From contig OZ020520.1 of the NCBI GenBank assembly GCA_963971425.1, positions 8,412,553 through 8,476,552 of the forward strand: a stretch of 64,000 nucleotides of DNA. The letters are read 5' to 3'. The DNA is from Bryoerythrophyllum caledonicum. Lineage: Eukaryota > Streptophyta > Bryopsida > Pottiales > Pottiaceae. The translations under genes were made by a program, and so were the position numbers. Shown piece after piece: positions 20,874 through 32,441 of this stretch; within the stretch, counting starts at the first letter, position 1, and each line of letters opens with the position of its first letter. The notes beneath the pieces are model-generated. The model made no database searches. It saw only the letters and a list, made by a program, of their open reading frames with translations, and was not told the DNA's origin.

Positions 20874-22686
20874 CTACTCATTCACGTCGGTAGGAAGTTC
20901 GTAATCGCTATCTCCTTTGATTTCAGCTCTACTAGATCCCGAAGGATCGTCTTCATTATCCGTGGTGGCTTCTTGTTTGATTCTCCGTTTGATCGACAAT
21001 GTTTCAATGGTTTTGAATCTCTTGTAAGTTCCAATGACATCAGTGGGATTATTAGGTCGCGTGCCAAGAAATGGATGCATGGGAGCTTTACGTTTCTTTG
21101 TGTCATTTGTAGGCCGCCTAGGTTGTAACCCTAATCCTCCATGAATCTCGGGGTGAAGTATGAAGAGCTTAGACAGAGGTACATCGCCATCACTAGGTAT
21201 GCCATCGGATTGGCGTTGCGGTGTTTGGGGTCGCACATGTTTTGAAAGGGACACCAAACCGTGGGAGGATTTCAAATTGGTTGTAGTGACCGTTGCAAGA
21301 GGGGTTGCAAATAGAGACCGCGACACGCGACCACACAAAGACGGTTGATCCTTAGAAGAGGATGCCTTCTTCTCCTTGACGTGAATGGGACTCCTTGTAC
21401 CGCCGTAAGTACTACCCTCCATAGTTTTCTCCCCGAGAACAACCGTGTCGTCTAGGAATGGCTCTTTTGTTGTTTTCTCGGGGTTCCCCGCAAGTGCGAG
21501 ACCGTGGTGCTTGCCTTCCTCAACGCTCTTCACCGAGGGCCCTTGCATTTTTTGCCCGTGTAGTGCCGTTGCACGTGAGGATGATAAATCTTCTCCTCCC
21601 TTGTCCTATGTGTCTTCCAGAAGCGGAGTCGGTCCACGACGAAGGATATTATTGCTATTGACCATGCCGTCTCCATTCAAGTACCGCACTATGGGCAACA
21701 AATCATCTTCTTTCTCTACAAAAACGTCGTCATCGACAAAATCTTACTCGGTGATTGGGGCGTCGTGAGTATGATCCATACGTTGAGAAAGGCTGCTGTC
21801 GATGTCATTGTCTAGATGCTCTACATCGTAATGGGCAAGGGCACTGGTGCTAGAATCGTCAGAGTAGTCCGAGTCATCGGACTCACGTGGTTGTAGATCC
21901 TCTAAATCCAAGTTCTCCACGTACCACCTTTTCTCATCCGTCAACTTTGCATTCGCGAGCAACTTCGAGTTCGTATACAACAAGACCAAGTCATCAGCCC
22001 TTCCCGGTAATAATCGATTCCGTTTCTAGCCATGGAAGAAAGAGTAGCTACTCCAATTGCGTTTGCAAGAAGAAGATGACACTATCTGCGCTAGTATTCT
22101 CTTTGCAATTGGTGCAAGGAGCTTTCCACAAGCACCTTCGAAATCCCACCAAGCATATGGAGAACAATTTTGGTCCTTAGGATCGAACATGTCATGGAAT
22201 GGTACATCCTTGTTTCGAAATGCTAGAAACTCGTTCACCACGTCCGGGTAAGTCTTAGGAGTACATAGCTTTTGTAGTGCTCGTTTGCATGCTGTGATGA
22301 CATCCAGATTATCGGCCAACTCTTCGTCATGGAGTAAATAAGGATTGAGAAGTGCACCGGCGGAATGTTAATCCGTGGTCATCATCTGTTTCTGTGCGTA
22401 GAACTCGTCCTCAGCAATGACGGCAAAATCGCTATCGAGACAAAATGGTTCATTACACAAGGCTAGGACATGCTTCTCGAGGTCGCGAAGGATGTGCAAA
22501 ACCTTGGGCATGCAAGGTTCCTTGGCATCGAATTCCTGAAGCGCATACACTATAGAAGCTAACATTTCCTGGAAGTTCGTGCACCGCTCCCAGAAACGCT
22601 CATCTAGAACCACTCTATTGATGGCTCGAGAGATGACTATTTTATCTCTAGCCGAGAGTGACTTCTTGGAGGCGTATGCCCGCCAT
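20874..22686 (-). pseudogene. hAT-family transposase hAT1, C-terminal half, decayed
   Basis: A single minus-strand frame spans 22686-20874 without indels. It has VLDERFWERC, SAGALLNPYL, the hAT dimerisation block SSSCKRNWSSYSFFH and DLVLLYTNSKLL, all paralleled in hAT2 at 52647-54899. After the hATC domain there is an unusually long tail of about 360 codons that is acidic, then Ser/Lys-rich, ending in DSDYELPTDVNE. In-frame stops include TAA 22368-22370, TAG near 22026, TAA at 21744 and TAG near 21620. Most are one C-to-T change from Gln codons; the one at 22368 is at a Leu position in hAT2 and is an exception. The N-terminal half with BED finger and DUF659 is absent. At 22687 the frame runs into a CAGGGTTG end. 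Confidence 0.8.
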
Positions 22687-22781
22687 CAGGGTTGTACGAC
22701 CGTCCGTCCATCCGTTAGTGTCCGTTCGTCAAGCTGTCCGTCCAGTAGAGGCTGCTGTCCGTCCGATAAGGGTCAACCCTG
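22687..22781. mobile_element. 95-bp MITE-like hAT remnant
   Basis: Begins CAGGGTTGTACGACCG and ends in CAACCCTG, its reverse complement over 8 bp. Several GTCCGTCC units lie inside. The ends match the ends of the 8.7-kb fold-back hAT at 33405-42143 (CAGGGTTG). No matching 8-bp target duplication is visible, so it may be a rearranged end rather than an intact MITE. Confidence 0.45.
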
Positions 22782-22859
22782 GTTTGACCATGACTCGAGG
22801 TAAATCAATTTACCCACAACCACGAAGGCGACTACGTGGCTGACACGTCGTCGACGGGG

Positions 22860-23265
22860 TCGCGCGCGTACAGACAGGGGAGCGGGCGCGTGAAGGGGGC
22901 GGGCGCGTACACAGATGGGCCGGGCGCATACTGAAAGGGCCGGGCGCGTGCGGAGATGGGCCGGGCGCATACAGGGGAGGACCGGGCGCGTACCGTATTG
23001 GGATGGGCACGTATAGGGGTGGACCGGGCGCGTACCGTGAAGGGCCGGGTGCATGCAGGGAAGACCGCACACGTACCGCAAGGGGCCGGGCACGCACGGT
23101 GAAGGGCCGGACGCATACTTGGAGGGGCTAGCCCGTCCGACCAAGGTCGCGCGCGTTTGTGGAGGGGCTACCTGCGTTCGTAGGGGAGGGCTGGGCGCGT
23201 TCGTGGACGGATCTGGGCCGGGCGCGTGGCTTTTGGAGTCGCACGCGTACATGTATCGAATTCAG
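22860..23265 (-). repeat. GC-rich minisatellite, about 20 units of 19-21 bp, upstream of hAT1
   Basis: On the minus strand the units read CGCGCCCGGCCC plus a variable 7-9 bases ending in TACG or CACG. Similar arrays lie at 49340-49565 and 52297-52440. In all three the C-rich strand is the sense strand of the next downstream hAT-linked gene. GC content is far above the surroundings. Open frames through it are repeat artefacts. Confidence 0.85.
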
Positions 23266-23448
23266 GGGTCGCGCGCGCTCTCTCACTTCTTAACATGCAT
23301 GAGCTTCATGTCACAATGTGTATGGAAAATGTTAATCTTTTATTTATCACAAGATGGGCAAAAAGTACCGTTACATCACAACGCTAGTACATATTGCAAA
23401 ATGATCAACAATTCAAACCTTCACTATCAATACGCTAAGTCAAAATAT

Positions 23449-24127
23449 CTATATCTCATAGCGGAAGCAAGCATCCGGAACTTCAAAGTTGAATGGTTTA
23501 GCCATTAGCTCGTCAACCACTTTGCAAAGTGTTGGACGTTTGAGGGGATCTTGCTCGAGTAATTTCTCGATCTTCACTTGAAAAGCTGCGTAGTTGATGG
23601 TTGATTTGAAGAATGTTGAATCAAACTCTTTCTCCCAAATCGCTCTAGCCATCCACCCAACGGAGTACGAATCGGCGAGCTGGGTGTATTGGTGTCGCCG
23701 ATGCATCACATCCAATGTCGTTTCTGAATCTTGTCGGCCGAATTTGTAAAAAAAGTCTGGAGCTACCAAATGTCGTCTCTGGCGTTAATTGTCAAGCTCC
23801 GTGTCCATCGGGAATCCATATTTTGATGGCTCTTTGTGTGATACTCGGATCGCAATTCCCCAATCACAAACGCCAATGTAGACAGACCCTGGTTTCTCTG
23901 GAGGGAAGCGGAGAAGCACGTTTGTGGGAGCGATGTTATTGTGAATGACATTTGCCTTGAGGACTTGGGCCATGGTGCACATCAAAGCCCAGGCAAGTCT
24001 TGCTCTATTCTTCCGGAAGGCTAAGTTTTGTGTTGTATCCTCCGCCGAAATATATAGAACTGAAAGGATTGAGTTGCTCGAGGCCGCCGGATTTGCCTTT
24101 GAATCGACGGTTTTAAAATGGGCCCAG
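23449..24127 (-). pseudogene. Kinase-like gene, C-terminal part, cut by the gypsy element
   Basis: From 24127 downward one frame gives ALMCTMAQVLKANVIHNNIAPTNVLL, written here in pieces: the catalytic loop HNNIAPTN (family form HxDxxxxN), then VCDWGIA (DFG position), then a C-lobe with SYSVGWMARAI and DPLKRPTLCKVVDELM. The catalytic-loop Asp is Asn and DFG is DWG. The Asn is one G-to-A change from Asp, so decay is as likely as a genuine pseudokinase. An in-frame TAA at about 23788 is one change from CAA. The N-terminal part is 24 kb away at 49145-48239. Removing the gypsy element plus 5 bases puts both parts in one frame. Confidence 0.75.
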
Positions 24128-25716
24128 TGTGAGATTCCGTTCCCACATGGTGCCGGACGTTAACCTTAAGTTCCGGCCAAAACACAAAATCTTAGTAATT
24201 AATTATGATAGATTGTGCCAGGATACAACCAATAGTCTTCAGGTAGGAATAAAGTCGGATCGACCCGACTGCCAACCCTAATTAAGCCTAAAGATGTTAA
24301 AAGCAACGTCCAAGAAGGCGAAGGGCAAGGCGCGCGTTCCGGTGGAGATTTCCCCCTCCCGCCGGAGTGGGAGAAATCAGGGTCCCGGTGCTCCTACTTA
24401 GGGTTAAACTAGGTTGTAAGTTTCTTTTTGTTTATTTTTTTTTCTCAGGGTTAGAGTCCGGATCAGCAGCGACCAACAATGGGGCCCCAAGTGCACCCGG
24501 CTGCTACCGGAATCAATAGCCAAGTTTTGTTAGAGAAGGAAGTCCGGAGTCCAGGAACTGTTCCAAGATTTTAGGATCTGAGATCCGATCTGGGACTTTT
24601 CCGGATTTCTCGGATCTTTTAGATAAGATCTAGCAGATTTCCCATAGTCATAGGTAGAAAGAAATATGAATTTGGGGAATTCAGAGAGTACTTGGTAGGA
24701 GGTTTTGGGAAAACCTTCATCTTGTTCATTTCACTCGAAAATATACGTTACCTTTTTCACTAGATTTGCTACCTTGTGTTATTGTGGGACGTGTGAATCC
24801 TGTGAGTGACGGATCCATTTTTGAGGGTGTGGTTGTCTGAGGAATTCTTCCGGACTAGGGTAACTTACTCGTTTTGCCGGAGGGGGAAGTTATCGAGGGT
24901 AGTGTCAGGAGATCGCTCAGGAGAGCTGGAGAGAACTATTGCAGAGGTGTTCCTGGTAGTCCCCAGGGTCCGGAAGTAGCCAGGAGGGGAAGAGATGAAC
25001 TGCAGAGGTGTTCCTGGTAATCTCTAGTTTACGGAGGAAATCGTGTTAAACTGGATCCCGGTCAATACCAGAGTTCTCCCCTAAGATAGGAAAAAGCCTG
25101 ATACCAATACCTAGATAAAATAACCATAGCAAACCGTGAGTCTCTATTCCGGAGATTTACAATCATACCCCCCCCGGAATGCCGTTGTAGCCCGGATTAG
25201 TCTTTTTGTGACCGCATTCGGAAGGCCTTTCGGATGTCGTGAAAGCCGAAGTCCGGTAGCAGCAATCGAATTACCAGTTAGCATAGTAGGGAGAGTGGTG
25301 TTCGATCACTATAAGTTCCGGACAGTGGGTGTCTAGCCACTTTAAGTCACAGGGCAGTGGGAAACCCAGCCACTTACACAAAACAGTGTCAGTGGACTTC
25401 GGCCACTCGTTTAAAAACTCTAGGAGACTCTCTGAGGAGGAACAAAGACTAATCAAACTACCCTCCGAATTTCCGGAACCTATTCTCCAGAAACCATTGT
25501 ATAAAATCCGGATCCGGACGGATCCGGATCTAACCTAAGTAAGAAAGGACTTTAGCTAAGTCGTAACCGAATTGCTTTGGTAAGCTTAGTAATTCGGAGT
25601 ATTGGAAAGAAGATATTTAGGTCTCTGTGGGAACGAAACCAGAGCGGTTACTTTGGGAAGCTCTTAGTGACGATTAGGAGCATTCCGGAGGAATACTGTC
25701 TATACGAACTGCAACA
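24128..25716 (+). repeat. Gypsy 5' LTR
   Basis: Matches 46654-48238 over its full length. TG...CA ends. CTCTGTGGGAACGAAACC lies about 100 bp before the 3' end. A GGATCCGGACGGATCCGG stretch occurs near 25505. Confidence 0.93.
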
Positions 25717-28633
25717 TGATTTCTGGACCTATTTCATTTTTTCCAGTATTCTTAGGACAATAATACTTGTGATAGTAATATGGAATATATATATTCCAAT
25801 TAGACAATCCGTGAGATTAAAACGTGTGAGTCAAAGTGCGCCCCGAAGTGAAGGAGGACGCCGATCAGCCCGGAAGAGAACCGCTGCGGGGAAGTCCGGG
25901 AGTCGATCTCTTACTCCACCAAGATCACGTAGTGGAACCGGATCTGAAACCCAAGAAACCTCGGTGACCTTGTCTGTTGGGATGGCGTTGCCACGGCCTA
26001 CCTTTCGCTTGAAGTACCAGAAGTTTAAAGGAGACGGACGGGAGGTCGTAGACGACTGGCTATGCGAGTTCAACACCACTGCCACAGCAAACTAAGAGGA
26101 GAACGCCACGAAACTCCGGTTGTTCCAAGGGCTCCTGAAGAGTGAGGCGTTGCAATGGTATCAAGACGTTCCAGAAGCGACCCGGGCCAACTGGAATCTG
26201 CTGACGGCGGCCTTTCTTCGTACATTCCGGGAGGTTGGTGGAGAAACACAGACGTTGGGCAAGTTCAGCTAGATGAAGATGAAGACGAATGAATCCGTCC
26301 GGAGGTATGGCCAGAGAGTCCGGAGTCATATTCACAAACTAACTCCGGGCATCGCCCAAAGTGTGCAAATCGAATGGTATGTGGCAGACTTTCCGGAGAA
26401 GATGGGGTTCTACATTCGCCAAGCTCGACTTCAGTCCCTGCAAGAAGCGATGGAGGCTGCACAAAACTATGAGAACTCCAAGCAGTCCCTCCGTCAATCT
26501 CGCTCCAGACCGGCATCCACGAGTTCCAAAAGGGGCAAGCAGATCCGGAAGAACCGAAGAAGCTCAAGTTTCGGATCCGGATCCAGTAGCTCTAGTAGCA
26601 CGGAGAGTCAGTCTAGTGAAGACAAAGACTCCGAGGAACCCAGTCCTCCCCGGAGATCCTCAAGTTCCAACGGACACAGGAAGGAACGGGATCGAGTTGC
26701 GGTAAAAGTCAAGGAAGAGGCGCCCAATGACAGGCGAGTGATCAAGGACATCCAAACCAGCCTGGCCGCCATGAAAGTATAGTTGGCGGATAGTCACAAG
26801 CCGAGACGAGCAGTTCTGGTGGTCCGGAACAATGTCTGGTGCACCCGCTATGGACAACCCGGTCATTATCCGAACGAGTGTCCCCTTCTCCCCCCCAAAA
26901 GAGTACAGTTCGTGGACGATGAAGGGACAATGTTCTACGCTACTGCGGAATACGAGGAGGAAGAACCGGACAATGTACCCGTGTATCAGATGACACCTAC
27001 CTACGGAAGGGGCAGAGGGTTACAACCCATGGCGGAAATCCACAACCCGAACGGAAGGCCAGGGATCCCCGGACAATCTTCCGGAGATCCACCAGGAACG
27101 GCCGGACATCCAAGACGTCCGGTGTCAATGGAACGACAATATGGGCTATGTTTCACTTGTTGCGAACTAGGACACTACTCGTCGGACTGTCCATAGAAGG
27201 GAGGTCAGGGAGCTCCGCTACAGTTGCCTTGTCAAAACTGTGGTTATTATGGACACATCGCATCGGACTGTCAGCATCTACCGCGCCCAAAGCCGGTTTA
27301 CAAGCAGGTCGAGGTCCCACCCAATGATCAGACCGCGATGAACTACGGTCACAAGGAAGGGGTGGAGAATCCGAACACCTGACGGTGTTTGGTGGGGCAG
27401 CTGGACCGACCAGAAGCCAACATCCACTAGGTCAGTACGCGTAGCTCCACCAAGGGCCGGTCAGAAAGGAAGAAAGCCCAGATGGCTAAACGGGCAAAAG
27501 CAGAAGAAAGACGGAACAGAGTTCCGAAACCACCAGAGAGTTCCGGAAGCTCAGACTTGGAGATTCTCCAAGAGGTAGCAAAAGTGGAAAAATGGGTAGA
27601 AGACCCAATTCTTAACTCGGACATTACTGCAGAAGTCCGAGAAGAGCTGAACCGGAATCAAGATAAGACAAGACGAACGGTGAGGTTCCGGGAATCCGTT
27701 ACTCTTGTGCAGCCGGAACTCAAAGTGAAGGTTGACGAGTACGATATCTTGCAAGATATCCACGAGAAGAAGGCCAACGTTACCATTGGCCAATTCTTGC
27801 ATGATAATGCAAATTATCAGAAGCAGCTAAAGGCTGCTTTGGTCAGACCTCGGAGGAGGACAGTCCGCCTTCCCACGGTGGCAGTTAATTTTGCAGAGAT
27901 GGAAGACTTTGGAGCCCCGGAGATTTCCGTGGAAATCGACGGATGTACCATTCGGAACGTTCCAATAGACGGAGGATCCGGAGTCAACCTACTCCTGGAG
28001 AATACTGCAACTCACTTAGGTTACACCGTCTTCGAACCCACCAACCAAACGCTACGGATGGCAGATCAGTCAAGAGTAGTTCCGGTTGGAAAGCTGTCCG
28101 GAATCCCAACTAGGATTTCCGGAATAACCTACCGCTTGAACTACCTTGTCATCCTGGTGGAGGAGGGACGGCCCTTTCCCATGCTCTTGGGGCAACCATG
28201 GCTCTACTTAGCCGGAGTAAAGGTCAATTGGGCACAAAAGGCCTTTTGCTTTGGAGACCCGGGCGGTAGTCCTGTCGTGGCGACCAGAGAAGCATCAAGG
28301 CGAGACAAGTGGCTCGGACGGGTACACCACGGACTAGACGGATATGGAATCCTCAGACTCGGTAGAGGCATACCAAGTCCAGGCATTCCAGGAGATCACC
28401 GAGGAAGATCTTGGCTTTACAGAACCAATTCCGGAACAAGGTACTTCACACTCTCCGGAGGAGGGTTCGGGTTCTCCAGTGGACCCACCAGAGGACCGAT
28501 CTTTGGGAGAGACAAGCGTGGAATTTTTTGCTGGATGGATCCGGAAACAGATAGCAGAAGGCTCACTTCCAACAGTTCCTTCCGGATCCTCCACAACGTC
28601 CCTTTCTTGGGCTGAATTCCGATCCGGACCATC
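25717..28633 (+). pseudogene. Gypsy gag and protease region
   Basis: A likely start is the ATG at 25982 (MALPRPTFRLKYQKF). Gag blocks follow: ALQWYQDVPEATRANW and LTAAFLRTFREVGG. A Ser-rich spacer comes next, then three CCHC-type knuckles near 26850, 27145 and 27235 (for example CFTCCELGHYSSDC). The protease carries IDGGSGVNLL near 27970 and MLLGQPWL near 28180. In-frame stops lie at 26093, 26270, 26780, 27194, 27380 and 27428; all are one C-to-T change from CAA, CAG or CGA. Between about 28200 and 28344 the frame shifts by one into the linker (SVEAYQVQAFQEITEED) that joins the RT frame at 43706. The shift may be damage or a pol frameshift. Gag packages the RNA; protease cuts the polyprotein. 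Confidence 0.85.
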
Positions 28634-28954
28634 TGTCGTACCACGAATTTTCAAAAAAATTTAGTTGATAGTTTAGAATAGTTTAAATAGTACAAAATAA
28701 CTCATGTTTGAGGGATTAGATTACCCCTATATTTAGCATTAGTAGTATTAGGATAAGGGCCAAGATCGGAGGTGTGGAACCCACTAAAATAGTTAAAACC
28801 AGGGCTAGACCATGCCTTGCCCAACCGAACCGGAGGCAACCAAGCCACCCCAACCGGGGGTAGCCGGGTCACCCACCAAAGTAGCCGAGCAGCCGGAACG
28901 ATGCAGCATACCAACAGATGAGGGGGAAGTATACCGCTCAACAGAGGGAACACC

Positions 28955-29180
28955 TCGGAGCGGAAGCACCTCGGCACCACAACATCCGAGCAGGGAACAC
29001 CTCGGAGCGGGGGCACCTCGGCACCACAGCATCCGAGCAGGGAGCACCCCGGAGCTAGAGCACCTCGGCACCACAGCATCCGAGCAACCTAGGTGAGCCT
29101 ATTAACACCACAGCATCCGACCAGGGAACACCTCGGAGCGGGGGCACCTCGGCACCACAGCATCCGAGCAAGGAGCGTCC
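28955..29180 (+). repeat. Minisatellite of about 47 bp in leader of X copy B
   Basis: Four to five units of CACCTCGGAGCGGGGGCACC followed by TCGGCACCACAGCATCCGAG. It occupies the same position as the different arrays in copy A (1310-2040). Confidence 0.8.
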
Positions 29181-29447
29181 CTGCACCGCTGGATCCGTGC
29201 CACCATCCGGGTAGCTGGAGCATCCTTGCACCGAACACTCTTCCAAACAGCCTGCAATCCGAGCCGAGGCAGCCAGGAGGAGCGGAGCTGTGGGCGCAAT
29301 ACAAGCCAAGAAGGAGGCCTGAGACCGAGCCAGGGGAAGGAGACCCGAGACGACCAGAAAAGAAGACTCGAGGGAGTAAGCAGGGACTCCCCATCCGAGC
29401 CACGTCGAGCTCGGCCTTTTAACAGATTACCTGCAGAGCCGAGGAAC

Positions 29448-30606
29448 ATGGCCTCCTCTAACCCGGTAACGACTATGGCAAAGGAGATCTCTCCACTCCT
29501 CCCCAAAAACCCTCTCGAACAAACCGAGGTTGAGGAGGATCTCCTCCGGATGGGGTGTCTTTCTCTCTTAGAATTCTGTTGGGATTTCCGGGTTGATTCA
29601 ACGGTGTAGGAGCTCCGGCAAGCCCCCTTGCCGCTACTAGAGGGAGATAGCATCCGGGCTTACCCGGATCGATGGACAATAGGAAGATGGCAGGAGGTGT
29701 ATGGTTTTCCAAGGCAGGGAGCGGGATGGACAAGCTTGAAGAAGGAGGAGTATGCAAAGGGAAAGTTTGGCACCAAGGATGCCAAGAGCGGTTATGCCTT
29801 ACGAGATTGCTTGGATCCCCGAGCAAAGAGGGTCTTCTCCTTCCTTGTACCCATCTTGCACCCGGAGAAGCCCACTAGAGTCACGGTTACACTAGCCAGT
29901 ACTTTGTATGGCTCTTACCTTGGAGAACGGGTGGTGAATTGGGCCATCATCATGCGGGAGGTGGTGCTCAGGTTGACCAAGGGCATCAACAGCACCAAAC
30001 GCTCTCCCATCTGTTCTTTCTTGATCCACCTCTACCATCATTTCAAAGAGACCACTCCGGAGGAGGACATTGCTTACGGGACACAACTCATGCTCAAGAA
30101 GTTTGAAGGGACTAAGTCAGAGCCCGAGCAAGGATCGAAGGGAGGGAGTAGTACTTTGCAGTCGGAGGAGGAGGCTCTACCACCTCCCAAGCGCCAGAGG
30201 CAGAGATAGGGAGCAGCATCTTCCACCCGCACCCGAGCCGCCATCCGCGCCGCCGCCACCGGTCCAACTCAACTTGGGGGTAAGACTTACCCAGCCTCTG
30301 AGTTGGTTGAAGCCCTTCGTGTGTATGTGTAGGACATGGACAGGACCTTAGGACAGGTGAACGGTTTGGTGGGCAATCCCTCGCATGAAAGATTGGTTGA
30401 TGCGGTCGAGAAGAAGGTTGGAGGAGCTGGTGACCTCCGCACCCTGGAGCAGAAGATCACCAAGCTCACCCTTGACATGACCAAGATGAGGAGCCGGGCA
30501 TTGGAGGCGGAGAAGAATTGTAGGGAAGCTCTTCTGCGAGCCAACACCTCGGCAGCAGCATTGCAACAGGTGGAGGAGGCCTTGCACTTCCCGGCGGATG
30601 TAGTAG
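29448..30606 (+). pseudogene. Element X ORF, copy B, first part
   Basis: Starts at ATG 29448 (MASSNPVTTMAKE), with the EEDLLRMGC, WQEVYGFPRQGAGW, VPILHPEKPTRV and LIHLYHHFKETTPEED blocks shared with copy A, then PPPKRQRQR and the coiled-coil segment up to FPADVVV. Stops: TAG 29607 (copy A has CAG), TAG 30207 (copy A has CAA) and TAG 30331 (copy A has GAA, so not a simple C-to-T). The frame is otherwise intact until the TSD of the LTR-like insertion at 30607. Product unknown; see copy A. Confidence 0.75.
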
Positions 30607-32436
30607 TGTAGAGTGGTTTTTCACCACTCTAATAAAACACCCAAGTGTACCCACACCTCATAGGATTCGTTACGGGGATGATTATACGCCTAGTTTTAAG
30701 TAATTGGAGATTAATTGTGTCGTTAAAGCTATCTTTTTGATTAATTCTTAAGGTTATCTATCTATTTTTAGGAAATTAGGGCTGTTAGCATCACTCTTAA
30801 AGGATCCACAAACAAAGTCTAAACCCCAAGGATCTCTCGTGCCTTAAGACGGAACATTAGTCCTTTTAAGATTGTGCTTATGCCACTAATCCTTAAACAC
30901 TTGCCACACTGGGCTAATGGAAGTTTCCATTAAGTCTCATTGCATTGGTTCTTTAATTACAATCTTTAAAAATTCACATTCTTACCTCATGCAAAAACGC
31001 TCCACTTTTCACGTCCGTCCACTCGGTCCACGTGATCACGTTCTTAAGACAATGGTTAGTCTCAAAAATCCCATACACAAGTTAACTTAAGTCTTAAGGA
31101 GTTCACCTCTTAAGTCTCCACTTAAGTTCACTTACCCACAATTATCCCTTAAAGACTGCGGTGTTCCACACTTACTCGTACCACTTAGTCTTTAAGATGT
31201 CTGAATTTTACTTAAGACTTCTCTCTCGGTCGGGTCCATGTTCTTAAGAACACAGTTTCTGTCCTTGAGTTCTTAAGCACTTACTTTCTCACTTAGAACT
31301 GATTCTTAAGAACCTGCACTGTCTAGACCAATTGGGTCCTACGGTGTTCTTAAGTTTCTGTCTTTAAAACTTCAAGAGCCGGGAATGCATCTCACTGAAT
31401 GCAAATGTTGTCCCGTATTCTCACTCATACAAACCTTTAAGTCCAAGCCCTTAAACTTAAGGGTCTCATGGTACTTAAGGTCTCACTCTTCATAAGCTTA
31501 TGTATCCAAACTTGGACTTAAGATTCTTAAGTTTCTATGTTTTCTTCTTAAGTCTTTCTTTGGGATTTGTTCCTTATTTTCTCTCTTATGATAGATTCTT
31601 AAATACTCACAACTTAGTCTACCTTAGAGAATCCCTTCTATTAAGGTTAGACTTAATGCCAATTTTTTGTATGCATAATATGACACTCTTGCCATGCATC
31701 AAGGTATGCCACTCTTGATGTTTATTGCATAAATTGCATTAACATGAATAAGAACTCCACTCTTATTCTTATGATACTCAAGTTATGCTCACTCACACTT
31801 GAGATCTTATTAAGTACTTATGCATCACTCATCTCATGCACTAAGTCACTTAATTTCACATTATCTCCATTAATCTTCACACTCATGATTAATGCTCCAA
31901 CACACACACAAGGTCACACACACGACCTTTGTAGTTAGGGTATTTCCCTAACTTATTCCATGAAGAATAAATATACAATGCATTCATGCATAGGAATTTT
32001 ATCCACAATTAATACCTAATGCATGCAATTGCATTTACAACACACAATGTCAAATTTATGCAATGAAGTTCACATAATATTGCAATTATACATATGACTC
32101 AAGTCACACACAAGACTCTACACATGCAAATTCAATAACAATTATATATTCATATATAAAATTAAATACTCTTACAACATTAGGAGTCATCAACTAGCTC
32201 TTTCACCTAAAGCTAGGGCTCACTCCAATCTTCCTCCAAGGAATTTCTATGGTAATGGCAAAGAATGCTAAAAATTCAAGCTAGTCATTCTACTCAACAT
32301 CCAAGAGGTACAACTCTTGGAAAGAGGTTTTCCCTAGTGTAAACTTAATCATTAATTTTTTAATTCTCCATATATCTACAACCCTTTTTACACTTCATTT
32401 TCGGAAAAAAGCTAATTTTGTCATTTTGGCTCTACA
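30607..32436. mobile_element. LTR-like insertion, 1,830 bp, rich in CTTAAG
   Basis: Starts TGTAGAG and ends CTCTACA, flanked by AGTAG at 30602-30606 and 32437-32441. Removing it restores the X ORF (DVVAKAKMF). Size, TG...CA ends and 5-bp duplication fit a solo LTR of a family not otherwise seen here. It has no ORF of note. CTTAAG occurs about 16 times between 30840 and 31600. A TATA-like AATAAATATACAATG stretch lies near 31965. Confidence 0.75.
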
Positions 32437-32441
32437 AGTAG

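Noticed and set aside
22810..23252. Ala/Pro/Arg-rich proteins in the GC-rich region
   Set aside because: Artefacts of the 19-21-bp GC-rich array, open in several frames.
25717..25740. tRNA primer-binding site after the 5' LTR
   Set aside because: The sequence TGATTTCTGGACC does not match the 3' end of initiator Met or another tRNA that I can recall with confidence.
28344..28664. Independent ORF on the gypsy element
   Set aside because: It is the protease-to-RT linker in a shifted frame. It rejoins the RT frame exactly when X copy B is removed.
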